From the NCBI GenBank assembly GCA_014075215.1, contig CP046177.1, forward strand, positions 2,232,501 to 2,296,500: a stretch of 64,000 nt of DNA, in the 5' to 3' direction. The position numbers were made by a program, and so were the translations under genes. This DNA comes from Flavobacteriaceae bacterium. Lineage in GTDB: Bacteria > Bacteroidota > Bacteroidia > Flavobacteriales > Flavobacteriaceae. Under the pieces are notes generated by a model. That model saw only the letters and a list, made by a program, of their open reading frames with translations, had not been told where the DNA came from and ran no database searches. Below, in pieces: positions 44,692 through 54,703 of the stretch (position 1 is the stretch's first letter; each line of letters starts with the position of its first letter).

Positions 44692-45753
44692 TTAAACTGC
44701 ATTATAATATTCCAAACTTTCAATAATCAGTTTATTAGGTACCTTACAATCCAGTTGAAAATCTTCATAATCATTCAGTAAAACAAAATTCACTTGCCCG
44801 GCGATGTTTTTTTTATCGTGCTTTAATAATGAAAGAATGGCATCAAAATCTTCTTTTAGAATAGGTATTTTATCAAAAATAGAGCGTATGAGGTTTTTAA
44901 CGGATGTAGTTTTTTCCATATCAAAATTTAGTATTCGGGAAGAGATATAACATTCACATATCATCCCGATAGCAATCGCTTCACCATGTGTTAATTTTTC
45001 TTTGTTCGGATTTTCCAGATAATAAGATTCAATTGCATGTCCGATGGTGTGTCCAAAATTTAAGACTTTGCGAACTCCTTTTTCTTTGGGATCTTTTAAA
45101 ACAATGTCATTTTTGATCTTAACAGAAGAAAAAATTAATTGATTTATTGTTAAGATGTTAACATTTTTTACCTCTTGTAATAGTTTATAATGATGTGTCA
45201 GTCCATATTTGATAATTTCAGCCAACCCCGAAGTCATTTCCCGAGCTGCTAACGTATTTAAATACTCAGTATCAATAATGACCATTTCAGGATTTGAAAA
45301 TACCCCTATTTGATTTTTTAAAACTCCCAGATCAACACCTGTTTTTCCACCTACGGAAGCATCTACCATACTCAACAAAGTAGTTGGGATATTTACAAAA
45401 TCAAAACCTCTTTTAAAAGTAGCAGCAACAAATCCGCCCAAATCGGTAATAACACCCCCTCCAAGTGTAATCAATAAGCTTTTTCTATCTGCATCTGATT
45501 TACTTAACGTATTCCAGACATACATACAAGTATTCAGGTTTTTGTTTTCTTCTCCGGATGTTATCTCGATGACTTCAATCTGTTTATTTATCCTTAAAAA
45601 AGAAATGCATATCGGATAACAATGAGTGATGGTGTTTTCATCTGCCAGGATAAAAATGGAGGAGTAGTTGTTTTTTACCATCAAGGCATTTAGCTTTTGA
45701 TAGCCATCTTTCTGAAAATGAATAGAGTATGTGTTTGCTTGAATAGTATTCAT
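44692..45753 (-). CDS. aroB: 3-dehydroquinate synthase
   Basis: From ATG 45,753 (MNTIQANTYSIHFQ) the protein has 353 residues, the usual length; a longer frame from 45,828 adds residues without family match. The NAD- and metal-binding motifs are present: LLITLGGGVITDLGGFVAATFKRG, VDASVGGKTGVD, VLNFGHTIGHAIE and HGEAIAIGM. The enzyme makes the first ring of the shikimate pathway from DAHP. It is divergent from the proline dehydrogenase gene. Confidence 0.94.
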   Translation of the reverse strand: MNTIQANTYSIHFQKDGYQKLNALMVKNNYSSIFILADENTITHCYPICISFLRINKQIEVIEITSGEENKNLNTCMYVWNTLSKSDADRKSLLITLGGGVITDLGGFVAATFKRGFDFVNIPTTLLSMVDASVGGKTGVDLGVLKNQIGVFSNPEMVIIDTEYLNTLAAREMTSGLAEIIKYGLTHHYKLLQEVKNVNILTINQLIFSSVKIKNDIVLKDPKEKGVRKVLNFGHTIGHAIESYYLENPNKEKLTHGEAIAIGMICECYISSRILNFDMEKTTSVKNLIRSIFDKIPILKEDFDAILSLLKHDKKNIAGQVNFVLLNDYEDFQLDCKVPNKLIIESLEYYNAV

Positions 45754-46042
45754 CTGTTTTAATATATACCCGCAAATTAAATAGAAATTATTGAATAATT
45801 CACGCTGACTAAGTACCTTTGTAATCATAGCAGGTTGTGTTCTTTATATTAGGATTAAAAGATTGAAAGATTTAAAAAAGTGTTCTGATTATTCTTTTAT
45901 ATCGTTTTAACTTTTTTCTCAAGAGAGTAATGTTGTTTTTGTAGTGTTTTAAAAAGGCTGAACGAACTTTAAACTTTGTAACTTTCAAACTGTATCAGGT
46001 ATCTAAACAGATATTCAAATAATTTAAGATTAACATCAAAGA

Positions 46043-47203
46043 ATGAAACTTTTTGACAATACCGAAATAGCTTTTTGTTTAAAATCTGATTCCGAATTGG
46101 AGCGTGCTTATTTTCTGTTTAAGATGATTCAAAATCAACCAATGGTTAGAATTGGAACAGCCGTTACAAATTTTGCGCTCAAAGCACATTTACCGATAGA
46201 AGGGCTGATTAGGTCTACAGTGTTTGATCACTTTTGTGGTGGAGTTACGGAAGAAGATTGTATTCCGAATATAGAACGAATGTATTCAAGGCAAGTGCAT
46301 ACCGTCCTGGATTATTCGGTAGAGGGTAGAGAAGAAGAGGCCCAGTTCGATGGCGCTAAAAATAAGATGTTAAAAAGTATTGAGTTTGCAAAAGGAAGAG
46401 CACCCGTACCTTTTATTGTTTTTAAACCAACAGCCGTTGGACGTTTTGCTTTGTATGAAAAAATAGCGGAAAAAACAGCGTTAACTCATAACGAAAAAAG
46501 TGAATGGTTAGCTGTTGTGAGTCGCTTTCGGGAAATTTGTAGTAAAGCCAAAGAATACGACGTTCCTGTTTTAATTGATGCCGAAGAAAGCTGGGTGCAG
46601 GGAGCCGCGGACAATCTGGCAGAAGAACTCATGGAAACGTATAATAAAGACAAAGCCATTGTATTTAGCACGCTCCAAATGTATCGTTATGACCGAATGG
46701 ATTATCTAAAAAAATTACATCAGCGGGCAAAAGCAAAAGACTACTATCTCGGTTTAAAAATTGTCCGGGGTGCCTATATGGAAAAAGAACGCGAAAGAGC
46801 TGTAGAAAAAGGCTATCCGTCTCCAATTTGCGCAAATAAGCAAGCAACGGACGAGAATTATGACAACGCACTTCAGTATATGATGAGGCATCCTAAAATG
46901 GCATTATTTGCAGGAACACACAATGAGGAAAGTTCTTATTTGCTGATAAACCTGACCCATGCTTATAAAATAAAACCGGAAGATAAAAGATTATGGTTTG
47001 GTCAATTGTACGGTATGAGTGATCATATTAGTTTCAATTTAGCTAAAGAAGGATATAATGTTGCCAAATATGTACCTTATGGACCTGTACGGAATGTCAT
47101 GCCCTATTTGATACGAAGAGCAGAAGAAAATACTTCCGTAGCAGGGCAAACTAACAGAGAATTGAATTTAATTAAAGAAGAACGAAAGCGCAGAAAAGTT
47201 TAA
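46043..47203 (+). CDS. Proline dehydrogenase
   Basis: The protein has 386 residues and is a monofunctional, PutA-like FAD enzyme that oxidises proline to pyrroline-5-carboxylate. Motifs include FIVFKPTAVGRFALYEKIAE, VLIDAEESWVQ, GLKIVRGAYMEKER, LFAGTHNEES, FGQLYGMSDHISF and the C-terminal PYLIRRAEENTS, whose double Arg binds proline carboxylate. No pyrroline-5-carboxylate dehydrogenase is adjacent. The preceding ~290-base gap to aroB contains no gene. Confidence 0.93.
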   Translation: MKLFDNTEIAFCLKSDSELERAYFLFKMIQNQPMVRIGTAVTNFALKAHLPIEGLIRSTVFDHFCGGVTEEDCIPNIERMYSRQVHTVLDYSVEGREEEAQFDGAKNKMLKSIEFAKGRAPVPFIVFKPTAVGRFALYEKIAEKTALTHNEKSEWLAVVSRFREICSKAKEYDVPVLIDAEESWVQGAADNLAEELMETYNKDKAIVFSTLQMYRYDRMDYLKKLHQRAKAKDYYLGLKIVRGAYMEKERERAVEKGYPSPICANKQATDENYDNALQYMMRHPKMALFAGTHNEESSYLLINLTHAYKIKPEDKRLWFGQLYGMSDHISFNLAKEGYNVAKYVPYGPVRNVMPYLIRRAEENTSVAGQTNRELNLIKEERKRRKV

Positions 47204-47212
47204 GTGAGCTCA

Positions 47213-47497
47213 ATGAATTCCATAGATGAAATAAAAGAATTATTGCAAAAAAATAAAAAAAGATTAGTAAAAGAACTCAGGGAAAGTAAAGAAGCAATGG
47301 CGTTGATTAAAAAGTCGACACATGCCACCCTGAATGAAGAAGAGAAAGAAAAAATAAAAAAACAACTACTGGATATTTTTAAAGCAGTTCCTGCTTTTAC
47401 GGTTTTTATGCTTCCCGGAGGTGCTTTATTACTTCCTCTTCTGATAAAACTAATTCCGGATATTTTATCAAGTGCATTTAGAGAGGATGAAGTCTGA
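47213..47497 (+). CDS. Small LETM1-like protein
   Basis: From ATG 47,213 the protein has 94 residues; a GTG 9 nt earlier is possible, directly after the previous stop. A charged helix is followed by ILDIFKAVPAFTVFMLPGGALLLPLLIKLIPDILSSAF, the LETM1-type motif (P-G-G-x-x-x-L-P). Such short proteins are common in flavobacteria; ion transport is not established for them. It probably shares a transcript with proline dehydrogenase. Confidence 0.75.
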   Translation: MNSIDEIKELLQKNKKRLVKELRESKEAMALIKKSTHATLNEEEKEKIKKQLLDIFKAVPAFTVFMLPGGALLLPLLIKLIPDILSSAFREDEV

Positions 47498-47553
47498 TAT
47501 AGTTTCAAGTGCGAAAGTTGCAAAGTGTAAAAGTTGGAACGTTAAGTTCCGTA

Positions 47554-48015
47554 TCATAACTCCAAAATCATTTTAATATTTGCTCTTTCATACCAAATGT
47601 CTTTTTCTAGCATTACTTCTTTAAACCCGGCTTTTTTATACAAATTGATTGCCGGAGTTAACATCTTATTTGAGTAGAGCATTATTTTTTTCCATCCTTG
47701 TTCTTTGGAAAAACGAATACAGTGGTTCATGAGTTGTTCTCCTATTCTTTGCCCTCTATATTCTGGAGAGACTGCCATTTTACTTAATTCGTAACATTCA
47801 CTTTCATTAATAAGCGCTACGGTACCCACAATTTTAGTATTGAGTTTTGCAAAAAATATGTAGCCGTTATTGTTGATAATATAGAGCTGCGGGTTCTCCA
47901 GAACCTCTTTGTCATGCGGTTCCACATAAAAATACCTTTCTAACCATTCGACGTTTAATTTGTAAAAATCTGCTGCGTATTTAGCTTGGTAGTCAATGAT
48001 CTCTATTCTTGACAT
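47554..48015 (-). CDS. GNAT family N-acetyltransferase
   Basis: The protein has 153 residues. ELSKMAVSPEYRGQRIGEQLMNHCIRF is the acetyl-CoA-binding motif (Q-x-x-G-x-G/A region) and KMLTPAINLYKKAGFKEV is the conserved end. Its start lies 2 nt after the ftcD stop, so they are probably co-transcribed. The substrate is unknown. Confidence 0.88.
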   Translation of the reverse strand: MSRIEIIDYQAKYAADFYKLNVEWLERYFYVEPHDKEVLENPQLYIINNNGYIFFAKLNTKIVGTVALINESECYELSKMAVSPEYRGQRIGEQLMNHCIRFSKEQGWKKIMLYSNKMLTPAINLYKKAGFKEVMLEKDIWYERANIKMILEL

Positions 48016-48017
48016 GG

Positions 48018-49712
48018 TTAGATATTCGTATTTATGATGGCTATCATTTCTGTTTCCAAAGTCATTGCTTTTTCATAAACGGCTATTGCATCTGAAAGTA
48101 TTTGATCGGCAAATGTTCTATCTTTTATATCTTTTGCATTGATTTTGACATTAAAATAAGCCCCTATGACGGCTGTTCTTGCACATAATGCACCAACACC
48201 TGCATCAGACAGGGAATTTTGCAATCCGTCTTTTGCCATAGCCATCATTACTTCCATGGAATTATAGGCTGTTTTCATTACTTTAAACGGAATCTCAGTA
48301 GCATATTTGGTTGCTTCTTCTATCGCTTGCTTTCTTACTTCTTGTTCTTCAGGGGTAGATTTAGGCAATCTAAAACTATCTATAATCTTATTAAAAGCAC
48401 GGGTATCTTCATCTACAAGAAATAGCAGTTCATTTTTATATTGCTGTCCTTTTTCCGCCCATCGGGAATAAAATCCCCACTTGTCATCCCAGCCGGGTTT
48501 ATGCGCAGATAAGTTAGCGACCATTGTTCCCAAAGAAACTCCTAACGCTCCTACATAGGCAGCAATACTCCCTCCGCCGGGAGCCATTGATTCGGAAGCC
48601 GTTTCTTCTGCAAACCCTTTTACGGAGTAATCAATCAGTTTTTTATCCGCATTTTTAGACAGTACATGCTCAATAATTCGTTCATCCGGATGAAATGGTT
48701 TTAAATCATCCAGCCCAAGCGATTTTACCGCTATTTTTATTTTTTCACTTTCATTAATACCTAAAGAGCGTTGCTGTTTTGTTAAAAAATAATTGGCTGC
48801 ATCTATCATGGCCTGTAGTGGTACCAGACCCACTAATTCGGAACCGGTAACACGCAAACCTCTTTTTGTGGCGGCTTTAACCGTTTCGTCAAAAGCCGTA
48901 TGCATTGCAGTGATGCTTATATTGGTAAGGTTATAAGAAATCTGGGCGATGCCATATTCTTTGATATACCAACCGATTCCTTTTACAGCTTTTAATTTTC
49001 CCGGAATCCTTACGGGTTCTCCGTTTTTACCCAATACTTTTTTACCGGTAATCGGGTGTCCTTCTCTTTTTATTCGTCCGGCTTCCCTGATATCAAAAGC
49101 AATGGCATTTGCACGCCTGGTAGAAGTGGTATTTAAATTGATATTGTATGCAATTAAAAAATCGCGGGCAGCTATTGCCGTAACTCCATAAGAGATGACC
49201 GTTTTACTGAATTTTGCAGGGCCAAAATCCGGTGCCCAGTTCGGGTCGGATAGTTTTTCTTTTAAACCTTCGTACTCCCCGGAACGGATCGTAGCGAGAT
49301 TCTTTCGCCCTTCTCTTATAGCGGCATTTTCATAAAAATAGCCGCTAATACCTAACTCCTCCCCAATTTTTTTACCTAGTCGGTGTGCAAAAGAAACTGT
49401 TTCTTCCATACTTATATTTGCAATCGGAATGAGCGGACAAACATCTACCGCACCAAACCTGGGGTGTGCCCCGGAGTGCTTGCTCATATCTATTAATTTT
49501 GACGCTTTTTTTATCAATAAAAAAGCAGCTTGAATTACTTTTTCAGGTTCACCTACGAGAGTAATCACAGTTCTGTTTGTGGCTTTTCCGGGATCAACAT
49601 CCAGAAGTTGAACACCTTCTACGGTTGTAATCGTATTGGCAATTGCATTTATTTTCGTTTGGTCACGCCCTTCACTAATATTGGGAACGCACTCTATTAA
49701 TTGTCTATTCAT
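48018..49712 (-). CDS. ftcD: Glutamate formimidoyltransferase / formimidoyl-THF cyclodeaminase
   Basis: The protein has 564 residues. The N-terminal transferase part starts LIECVPNISEGRDQTKI and has SKHSGAHPRFGAVDVCPLIP; the C-terminal cyclodeaminase part (about 365-564) has SMAPGGGSIAAYVGALGVSLGTMVANLS and ALCARTAVIGAYFNVKIN. Together they move the formimino group of histidine breakdown to tetrahydrofolate. Other hut genes are not in the window. Confidence 0.92.
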   Translation of the reverse strand: MNRQLIECVPNISEGRDQTKINAIANTITTVEGVQLLDVDPGKATNRTVITLVGEPEKVIQAAFLLIKKASKLIDMSKHSGAHPRFGAVDVCPLIPIANISMEETVSFAHRLGKKIGEELGISGYFYENAAIREGRKNLATIRSGEYEGLKEKLSDPNWAPDFGPAKFSKTVISYGVTAIAARDFLIAYNINLNTTSTRRANAIAFDIREAGRIKREGHPITGKKVLGKNGEPVRIPGKLKAVKGIGWYIKEYGIAQISYNLTNISITAMHTAFDETVKAATKRGLRVTGSELVGLVPLQAMIDAANYFLTKQQRSLGINESEKIKIAVKSLGLDDLKPFHPDERIIEHVLSKNADKKLIDYSVKGFAEETASESMAPGGGSIAAYVGALGVSLGTMVANLSAHKPGWDDKWGFYSRWAEKGQQYKNELLFLVDEDTRAFNKIIDSFRLPKSTPEEQEVRKQAIEEATKYATEIPFKVMKTAYNSMEVMMAMAKDGLQNSLSDAGVGALCARTAVIGAYFNVKINAKDIKDRTFADQILSDAIAVYEKAMTLETEMIAIINTNI

Positions 49713-49734
49713 TCTTTATCATTATTATATACAA

Positions 49735-49896
49735 GAGCCCTTTGCAAAATAATGATATATTCCGTATTTGAATTGATTTGACTTCAAATTTCTTCCTTCT
49801 CGAAAATTTTAAATCCTCAAAACCAATAGGTTATTCCGGTTGAAAATTTTCTTCGGGCGTCGAACTTTTTTGCCAAATCAATTCTGCAAAGGCCTC
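49735..49896. repeat. 162-bp MITE-like repeat, copy 2
   Basis: It has the same length and nearly the same sequence and orientation as 37,137-37,298, with end mismatches (GAGCCCTTTGC / GCAAAGGCCTC). It lies between ftcD and the DUF4105 gene. The rest of that ~280-base gap shows nothing clear. Confidence 0.8.
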
Positions 49897-49993
49897 TATA
49901 ATATGGTAAATGTAGCAGATAAATAACTGGATTCAAAATGTTTTTTTATTACAGTAATTTCAAGTGATAAATGAGTTCACTTTTAAAAAAATG

Positions 49994-51163
49994 TTACTGT
50001 ACTTTATAAGTGAGTAAATAAAAATACCGAACCCCCAGTAAAAGTAATAAAGGAATCGCTGCTATTGAAAATAATTGGATTCCGGTAGTCCAGAAGAATA
50101 TGAGTATCAGTAACAGTATGGAAATAAAGTACACGTATTTTTTCAGATATCCCTTTACTTCATTTTTAAGCAGGTAGAATGCCACTAACAGGTTAGGGGC
50201 AAATGCCCATAGCATATTGAAATTATTTGGTGTGGTGTAATGATTGGTGAAAAACCATAAAAAAACAATTCCTATGCCTATAACACCGGTTGTAAAAAAG
50301 AGTATAAAATCAAACTTCTTTGACCTTTTACCACTTTTTTTATCTCTAAAAGTGATATACCATCCTACTAACAAAAAAACAGAAAAAATGATCAGGGGAC
50401 TAGTACTACTGAATTTTTGTACAGGCTCGTCAAAAATCAGAAGGTCATTTTGTTTTTTTACCAATGGTTTTTCTTCCCCGTTGATCTTAATTTTTCCTTT
50501 TTCAAAGGCTAGAAATACAAAATCCGGCAGGTATAAATACTCAGTCGGAGTGGCTATTTTATCGAGTTTAGTCCCCAATGCCAAATGGATCCCAAAACTT
50601 CCCCAGGTATTCCAGTACAACTCATCATTCATGAGTTGTCTTAATGTTTTATCGGATGTATAGGCTTTGTAAAAAGTAACGTTGTCTTTCAGAATGGATT
50701 TTGTTATATCTCTTAATTTCGTAGCGCAATTATTGAAATACGGATCGTATAAATAAGAAGCATTTTCAGGCCTTGCATTGTGTTCCAAGTATTCAAAAAA
50801 TGCTTGCTTTTGCTCTTGAGTAAGGTCTAATATTTGTTCTTTAATCCAGCGTTTGTCTGCCTTGTAACCATCTAAAAATGTTTGAAAATGATATCTGGCT
50901 AAAAAATAAACTAATTTTCCTTTGGCAAAATTGGAATAGAAATCAGGAGCGTTGAAATCAAAAACGCCATAATTATATGCAATGTCAAAATTGAGAACAG
51001 GGTCTTTGATTCTAATAGTGCTATGCCCAAAAACTTCATATAAATTTTCTCCGGCTCCTACGGTAATAATACTCACTTCAGCATAAACAGATAGTTTTAA
51101 ATATTGCGTGTATGAAGAATGAAAAAAGAGGATAAATGGAAGTAGAAGTAATCGCTTTCTCAT
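49994..51163 (-). CDS. DUF4105 membrane protein
   Basis: The protein has 389 residues with a signal peptide (LLLLPFILFFHSSYTQ). The DUF4105 part has ENLYEVFGHSTIRIKD, FDIAYNYGVFDFNAPDF and FFEYLEHNARPENASYLYDPYFNNCATKLRD; the conserved His, Asn and Cys suggest a cysteine-peptidase-like fold. The last ~130 residues hold four membrane segments. Function is unknown. It lies 3 nt after the PorV-like gene on the same strand. Confidence 0.8.
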   Translation of the reverse strand: MRKRLLLLPFILFFHSSYTQYLKLSVYAEVSIITVGAGENLYEVFGHSTIRIKDPVLNFDIAYNYGVFDFNAPDFYSNFAKGKLVYFLARYHFQTFLDGYKADKRWIKEQILDLTQEQKQAFFEYLEHNARPENASYLYDPYFNNCATKLRDITKSILKDNVTFYKAYTSDKTLRQLMNDELYWNTWGSFGIHLALGTKLDKIATPTEYLYLPDFVFLAFEKGKIKINGEEKPLVKKQNDLLIFDEPVQKFSSTSPLIIFSVFLLVGWYITFRDKKSGKRSKKFDFILFFTTGVIGIGIVFLWFFTNHYTTPNNFNMLWAFAPNLLVAFYLLKNEVKGYLKKYVYFISILLLILIFFWTTGIQLFSIAAIPLLLLLGVRYFYLLTYKVQ

Positions 51164-51166
51164 AAA

Positions 51167-52240
51167 TTAACGTCTAAAAAAGCTATAGTCCAGTTTTATG
51201 GAAAATATATTAGAGAATAATGCATTACCAACACTGCCTATATTTGTAAGTGCATAATCAACTTGAATACCGTTATATATAAAACCAACGCCAAAGTTGG
51301 GTTGTAAAGACAAAGATTTTTGACCGTTAAATTCCGTTGTATTCTGAAAATTACCAACACCTGCTCTTAAAAAAACAAAATCATCAAAATCCAGTTGAAA
51401 GCCTATTGCAGGGTCTATACTGACAAAACTTGTAGAAATCAGATCGTTCGTTTGTGAAAAACGCATATTGAGATCAATTTCGGAAAGCAAGTTAAAAAAC
51501 CGCCCGATACGAAATTTCTTTGCCACACCAAACTGGACTTTTGGTTTTGTAATTTCTGTTGTTTCCGGTAATTCCTGATTTTGCCCGGGAATAGCATTTT
51601 GGATTTTGGCAAATTCTGCCTCATCAATATTCCATACATTAAAAGTAGTGGTAATATCCCTTACCATTAATCCTACACTCCAATGATTTCTTTCAAATTG
51701 GATACCGGCATCCAAACCAATTCCCCAGGAAGAGGCAAAATTACCGATAATTCTTCGCACTATTTTTGCGCTCCCGCCTATATGTACATCTTTAAAAATG
51801 AGGTTTCTTGCGTATGCAATATTAAAAGCGTAGTCCACGGCAGAAAATAAACTAATTCTATTGTAATCTATATTTCCCTGGCTATCGATTAATTCGGTAG
51901 TATTTAAAATATCATCGACACCGAAACGGATAATGGAAAACCCCAGAGCACTATCTCTATCTATAGGTATTGCAAAAGCAGCATAGTTATAATTGGCAAT
52001 GCCTGCAAAATAAGAAGCATGCATCAATGAACCTTGATAATCTTCAATATTTACCAAGCCTGCGGGGTTCCAATAGATAGCATTCACATCGTTAGTAGTA
52101 GCCACAACAGATTTACTCATCCCAAGGGCGGCCGCATCTACGCCAATATTCAGAAATTCATTAGAATAATTACGAAAAACTTGTGCATGAATAAGCACTG
52201 GCAATGCAAGAAGAAGAACAAGTAATTTATTTCCGAACAT
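51167..52240 (-). CDS. PorV/PorQ-type outer-membrane barrel protein
   Basis: The protein has 357 residues with a signal peptide (LLVLLLALPVLIHAQ). GVDAAALGMSKSVVATTNDVNAIYWNPAGLVNI is the hallmark start of the PorV/UPF0164 barrel group, and it ends with an aromatic strand (SIKLDYSFFRR). PorV shuttles type IX secretion substrates; this paralogue is of the PorV2 kind and may not be the secretion shuttle itself. It is followed by the DUF4105 gene. Confidence 0.8.
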   Translation of the reverse strand: MFGNKLLVLLLALPVLIHAQVFRNYSNEFLNIGVDAAALGMSKSVVATTNDVNAIYWNPAGLVNIEDYQGSLMHASYFAGIANYNYAAFAIPIDRDSALGFSIIRFGVDDILNTTELIDSQGNIDYNRISLFSAVDYAFNIAYARNLIFKDVHIGGSAKIVRRIIGNFASSWGIGLDAGIQFERNHWSVGLMVRDITTTFNVWNIDEAEFAKIQNAIPGQNQELPETTEITKPKVQFGVAKKFRIGRFFNLLSEIDLNMRFSQTNDLISTSFVSIDPAIGFQLDFDDFVFLRAGVGNFQNTTEFNGQKSLSLQPNFGVGFIYNGIQVDYALTNIGSVGNALFSNIFSIKLDYSFFRR

Positions 52241-53139
52241 ATAAGATTAGAATCAAAAACAAATATCCGAATATATATTTGATTAAACTTCTGTTTCTTA
52301 TAGATATTGTCTTATTTATAAAAACTTTCGCCCGGATTGCAAATTAGAACTTTGTAATAAAGGTTGAAATTATGATAGATTTTTTTTTAGTATAAATGCA
52401 TCATCCGGATTAAGTGAGTGCTTTTTAATAAAAGGAAGGGATATAGGGTTTTGAACTGGCTTTTCCACAGTAATCTTTAGCACTTTTAAAACCAAAAACC
52501 GGAGCAGTATAAAGCGTATCAAAGTCTTTAAAAGTTCTGACTTTGTATAATGCTTTTTTATCTAATCGATATTCAGGAAACTTTTGACTTTTCTGTCAGA
52601 CTTTCAACCGCAGTGTTTTCAAAAATGCTTTCATATATCTTATTCTTTGGTTTGCTCATTTCTTTTCCGCAAGAGGCTAAATCTACCGGAGCAGAGATTG
52701 CAATGGCTACTTTTATTTTGTCAGACATTTTATAGGTATATTCTCCCATGTATTTAAGTACGAGATTGCCTCCTAAGCCATAACCGGCAATCGCTATTTT
52801 TTGATACGTATATTAATTTGATATATAGTGTATTATAAAATCCAGGTCATCGGTTTTTCCACTATGATAAGTAGGCAACAATAGATTATCTGTTCCGCTA
52901 CACCCTCTTAGATTAACACAGACAGTATCTCTAGTCCCGCTCTATTGAATTTAGCTGTGGCAGCAATCATATATGCCGATTCGGAGCTACCCTTCAGCCC
53001 ATGAATCAATATCACCAAGGTATCAGCACCTACAAAAGAAAAATCCAGATATATAAAATCATTATAAGGTACTAAAATACCCATTTCTAAAAGGTAGAGA
53101 AGGCTTAAAATCAGAGAGGGTGCATAACATTTTGTCGTT

Positions 53140-54081
53140 TTAAGCAGCTTTATTTTTCTCAGTACAGATTAGGTTAACTACTTTGTTCCATTTATCACTC
53201 AGTTTAGTTGTTCTTAATGTGAGCATATTTTGAGCTCCAATTTTAGACCAACGTTGTCCAGAGAGTTTCATTCTTTTTTGAACAACCTCCCTGTTAGCTG
53301 CTTCTATGGCTCCAGATCCTATAATACCTGCTCCTGTATTTTGATATTGCTGATAGTCCATACGCGACCTATTTTCGGTATAATATGTGATAAGTTGGCT
53401 TTGTTGTTTACGTTGATTTTGCTTTGTCAATTCTAAGTTTTTGATATTCTCAATGACTTGATTTACTTGACTGTTTTTTAGTAGTTGCTCCTGTTGACCA
53501 ACCCAACTGTTATATGACTCTTGATTAGAGAGACAAACCTTAGCAAAATCGTGTAAATGTTCTAAAGCATGATACCAATCCAATATTTGTGTGGCAAAAG
53601 GGTAATGTTGATCTACCCATTTCCATATCCATCTAGCACCATCACCAACAAAAATCAGTCGCTTATCAATACTCCTGTAACAGCCTAAGTATCTATCCAT
53701 TCTATCTGTAAACTTATCAGCTTTGCCTAAATATGCTTCATACAACGAATGGCGTATCCATCCACGTTTATTTGATATGTCCATACAGCTACTCTGTTTA
53801 AAAATTCTGCCTAATTTTACTTCTTTCCAAGCCTCTTCCCGAGTGAAAAGCATCGACCCATCGACCATAGCATATATGCACTCTTGGTTATCTACCTTAA
53901 GAATATCAGGTTCAACGGCATCAACCTCCAATACTTTTTCTTGCTCTAATAAACCACCATAAAAGTCTGTGACTCTGTAAAGCTGCATCGCATTGACTGA
54001 AACACCTAGAAGATTCGATAAAACTTCATGACCATCTCCATAACAATCGTTTTGACCAATATAAATCATTTTGTCTTGCAT
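53140..54081 (-). CDS. ISKra4-like transposase, catalytic ORF (copy 2)
   Basis: The 313-residue protein is identical to the catalytic ORF of copy 1, with the same DDE landmarks (MVDGSML, GDGARWIW, GSGAIEAA). The absence of differences indicates very recent movement or gene conversion. Confidence 0.82.
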   Translation of the reverse strand: MQDKMIYIGQNDCYGDGHEVLSNLLGVSVNAMQLYRVTDFYGGLLEQEKVLEVDAVEPDILKVDNQECIYAMVDGSMLFTREEAWKEVKLGRIFKQSSCMDISNKRGWIRHSLYEAYLGKADKFTDRMDRYLGCYRSIDKRLIFVGDGARWIWKWVDQHYPFATQILDWYHALEHLHDFAKVCLSNQESYNSWVGQQEQLLKNSQVNQVIENIKNLELTKQNQRKQQSQLITYYTENRSRMDYQQYQNTGAGIIGSGAIEAANREVVQKRMKLSGQRWSKIGAQNMLTLRTTKLSDKWNKVVNLICTEKNKAA

Positions 54082-54133
54082 ATAGGGACTTATCTTAAAT
54101 CCATTGACTTTTTCACTAAAGGGATGAGTGTTG

Positions 54134-54346
54134 TTAATCTCTATCTTTCCGTAACGTGATAAGTTTTTTTTTACGCCTGTCTTTAGATGGTTCGCTTATA
54201 CTTCTCTCTAAAACCTCTCGACCATAGTCCGTCCATATTTGATCAAAAGTCTTTTCGTAATCATAGTAACTCTTTATGTTTGATAATTTTGCTATCGCTT
54301 GATAACGCTTCTTGGCTTGGGCTAAAAATTCCTCTTCGCTAATCAT
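54134..54346 (-). CDS. ISKra4-like transposase, N-terminal ORF (copy 2)
   Basis: The 70-residue ORF is identical to that of copy 1 and keeps the run of nine A residues (54,164-54,172 on the complement) at the point where the frame must change to reach the catalytic ORF. Confidence 0.7.
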   Translation of the reverse strand: MISEEEFLAQAKKRYQAIAKLSNIKSYYDYEKTFDQIWTDYGREVLERSISEPSKDRRKKKLITLRKDRD

Positions 54347-54703
54347 AATGGTGTCGCTTTTAAAAGTTAATCCTTAAAAATAACTATTTCGCGACAAAAT
54401 GTTATGCACCCAATCAGAGATTATGATTGGCATTTTACAATTAAGAATATTATTAAAAACCATTTTTTATTATGAATAGCTACAATACGCAACTACTTCA
54501 TTATCAGGTATGCTTTATTTTAAATATAGTAACGACGACACCTGTGGAATATTTTACTCTTTGTTTTTCCTTAAAGTTTTTGCTGTTCTTCATACGAAGC
54601 CGGTTTTTAGAAATCTTGATAAGATAAAACAAATATGCTAAAAAAACAGGATTTTAAAAAGGTAGTCATAGGATTTACTATTTTTGCGGTACATTTGAAA
54701 ACT

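Larger units (their letters stand above)
53118..54411. mobile_element. ISKra4-like insertion sequence, copy 2 (1,294 bp)
   Basis: It has the same ends, length and orientation as copy 1 at 26,894. Flanking bases AATCAGAGA occur on both sides (53,109-53,117 and 54,412-54,420), a target duplication of 8-9 bp. Confidence 0.9.
52440..54433 (-). pseudogene. YheT-like alpha/beta hydrolase, decayed and split by ISKra4-like copy 2
   Basis: Reading from 54,433 the gene starts MPIIISD, meets the target duplication and IS, and resumes FKPSLPFRNGYFST on the other side (about 53,108), which is the conserved N-terminus of YheT-type hydrolases. After lost sequence and a stop, pieces in changing frames read LVILIHGLKGSSESAYM, RGCSGTDNLLLPTYHSGKTDDLDF, IAIAGYGLGGNLVLKYMGEY and ISAPVDLASCGKEMSK. 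The nucleophile Ser expected in G-x-S-x-G-G is Gly. There are several stops and frameshifts. The stretch 52,241-52,439 holds nothing I can name. Confidence 0.75.
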
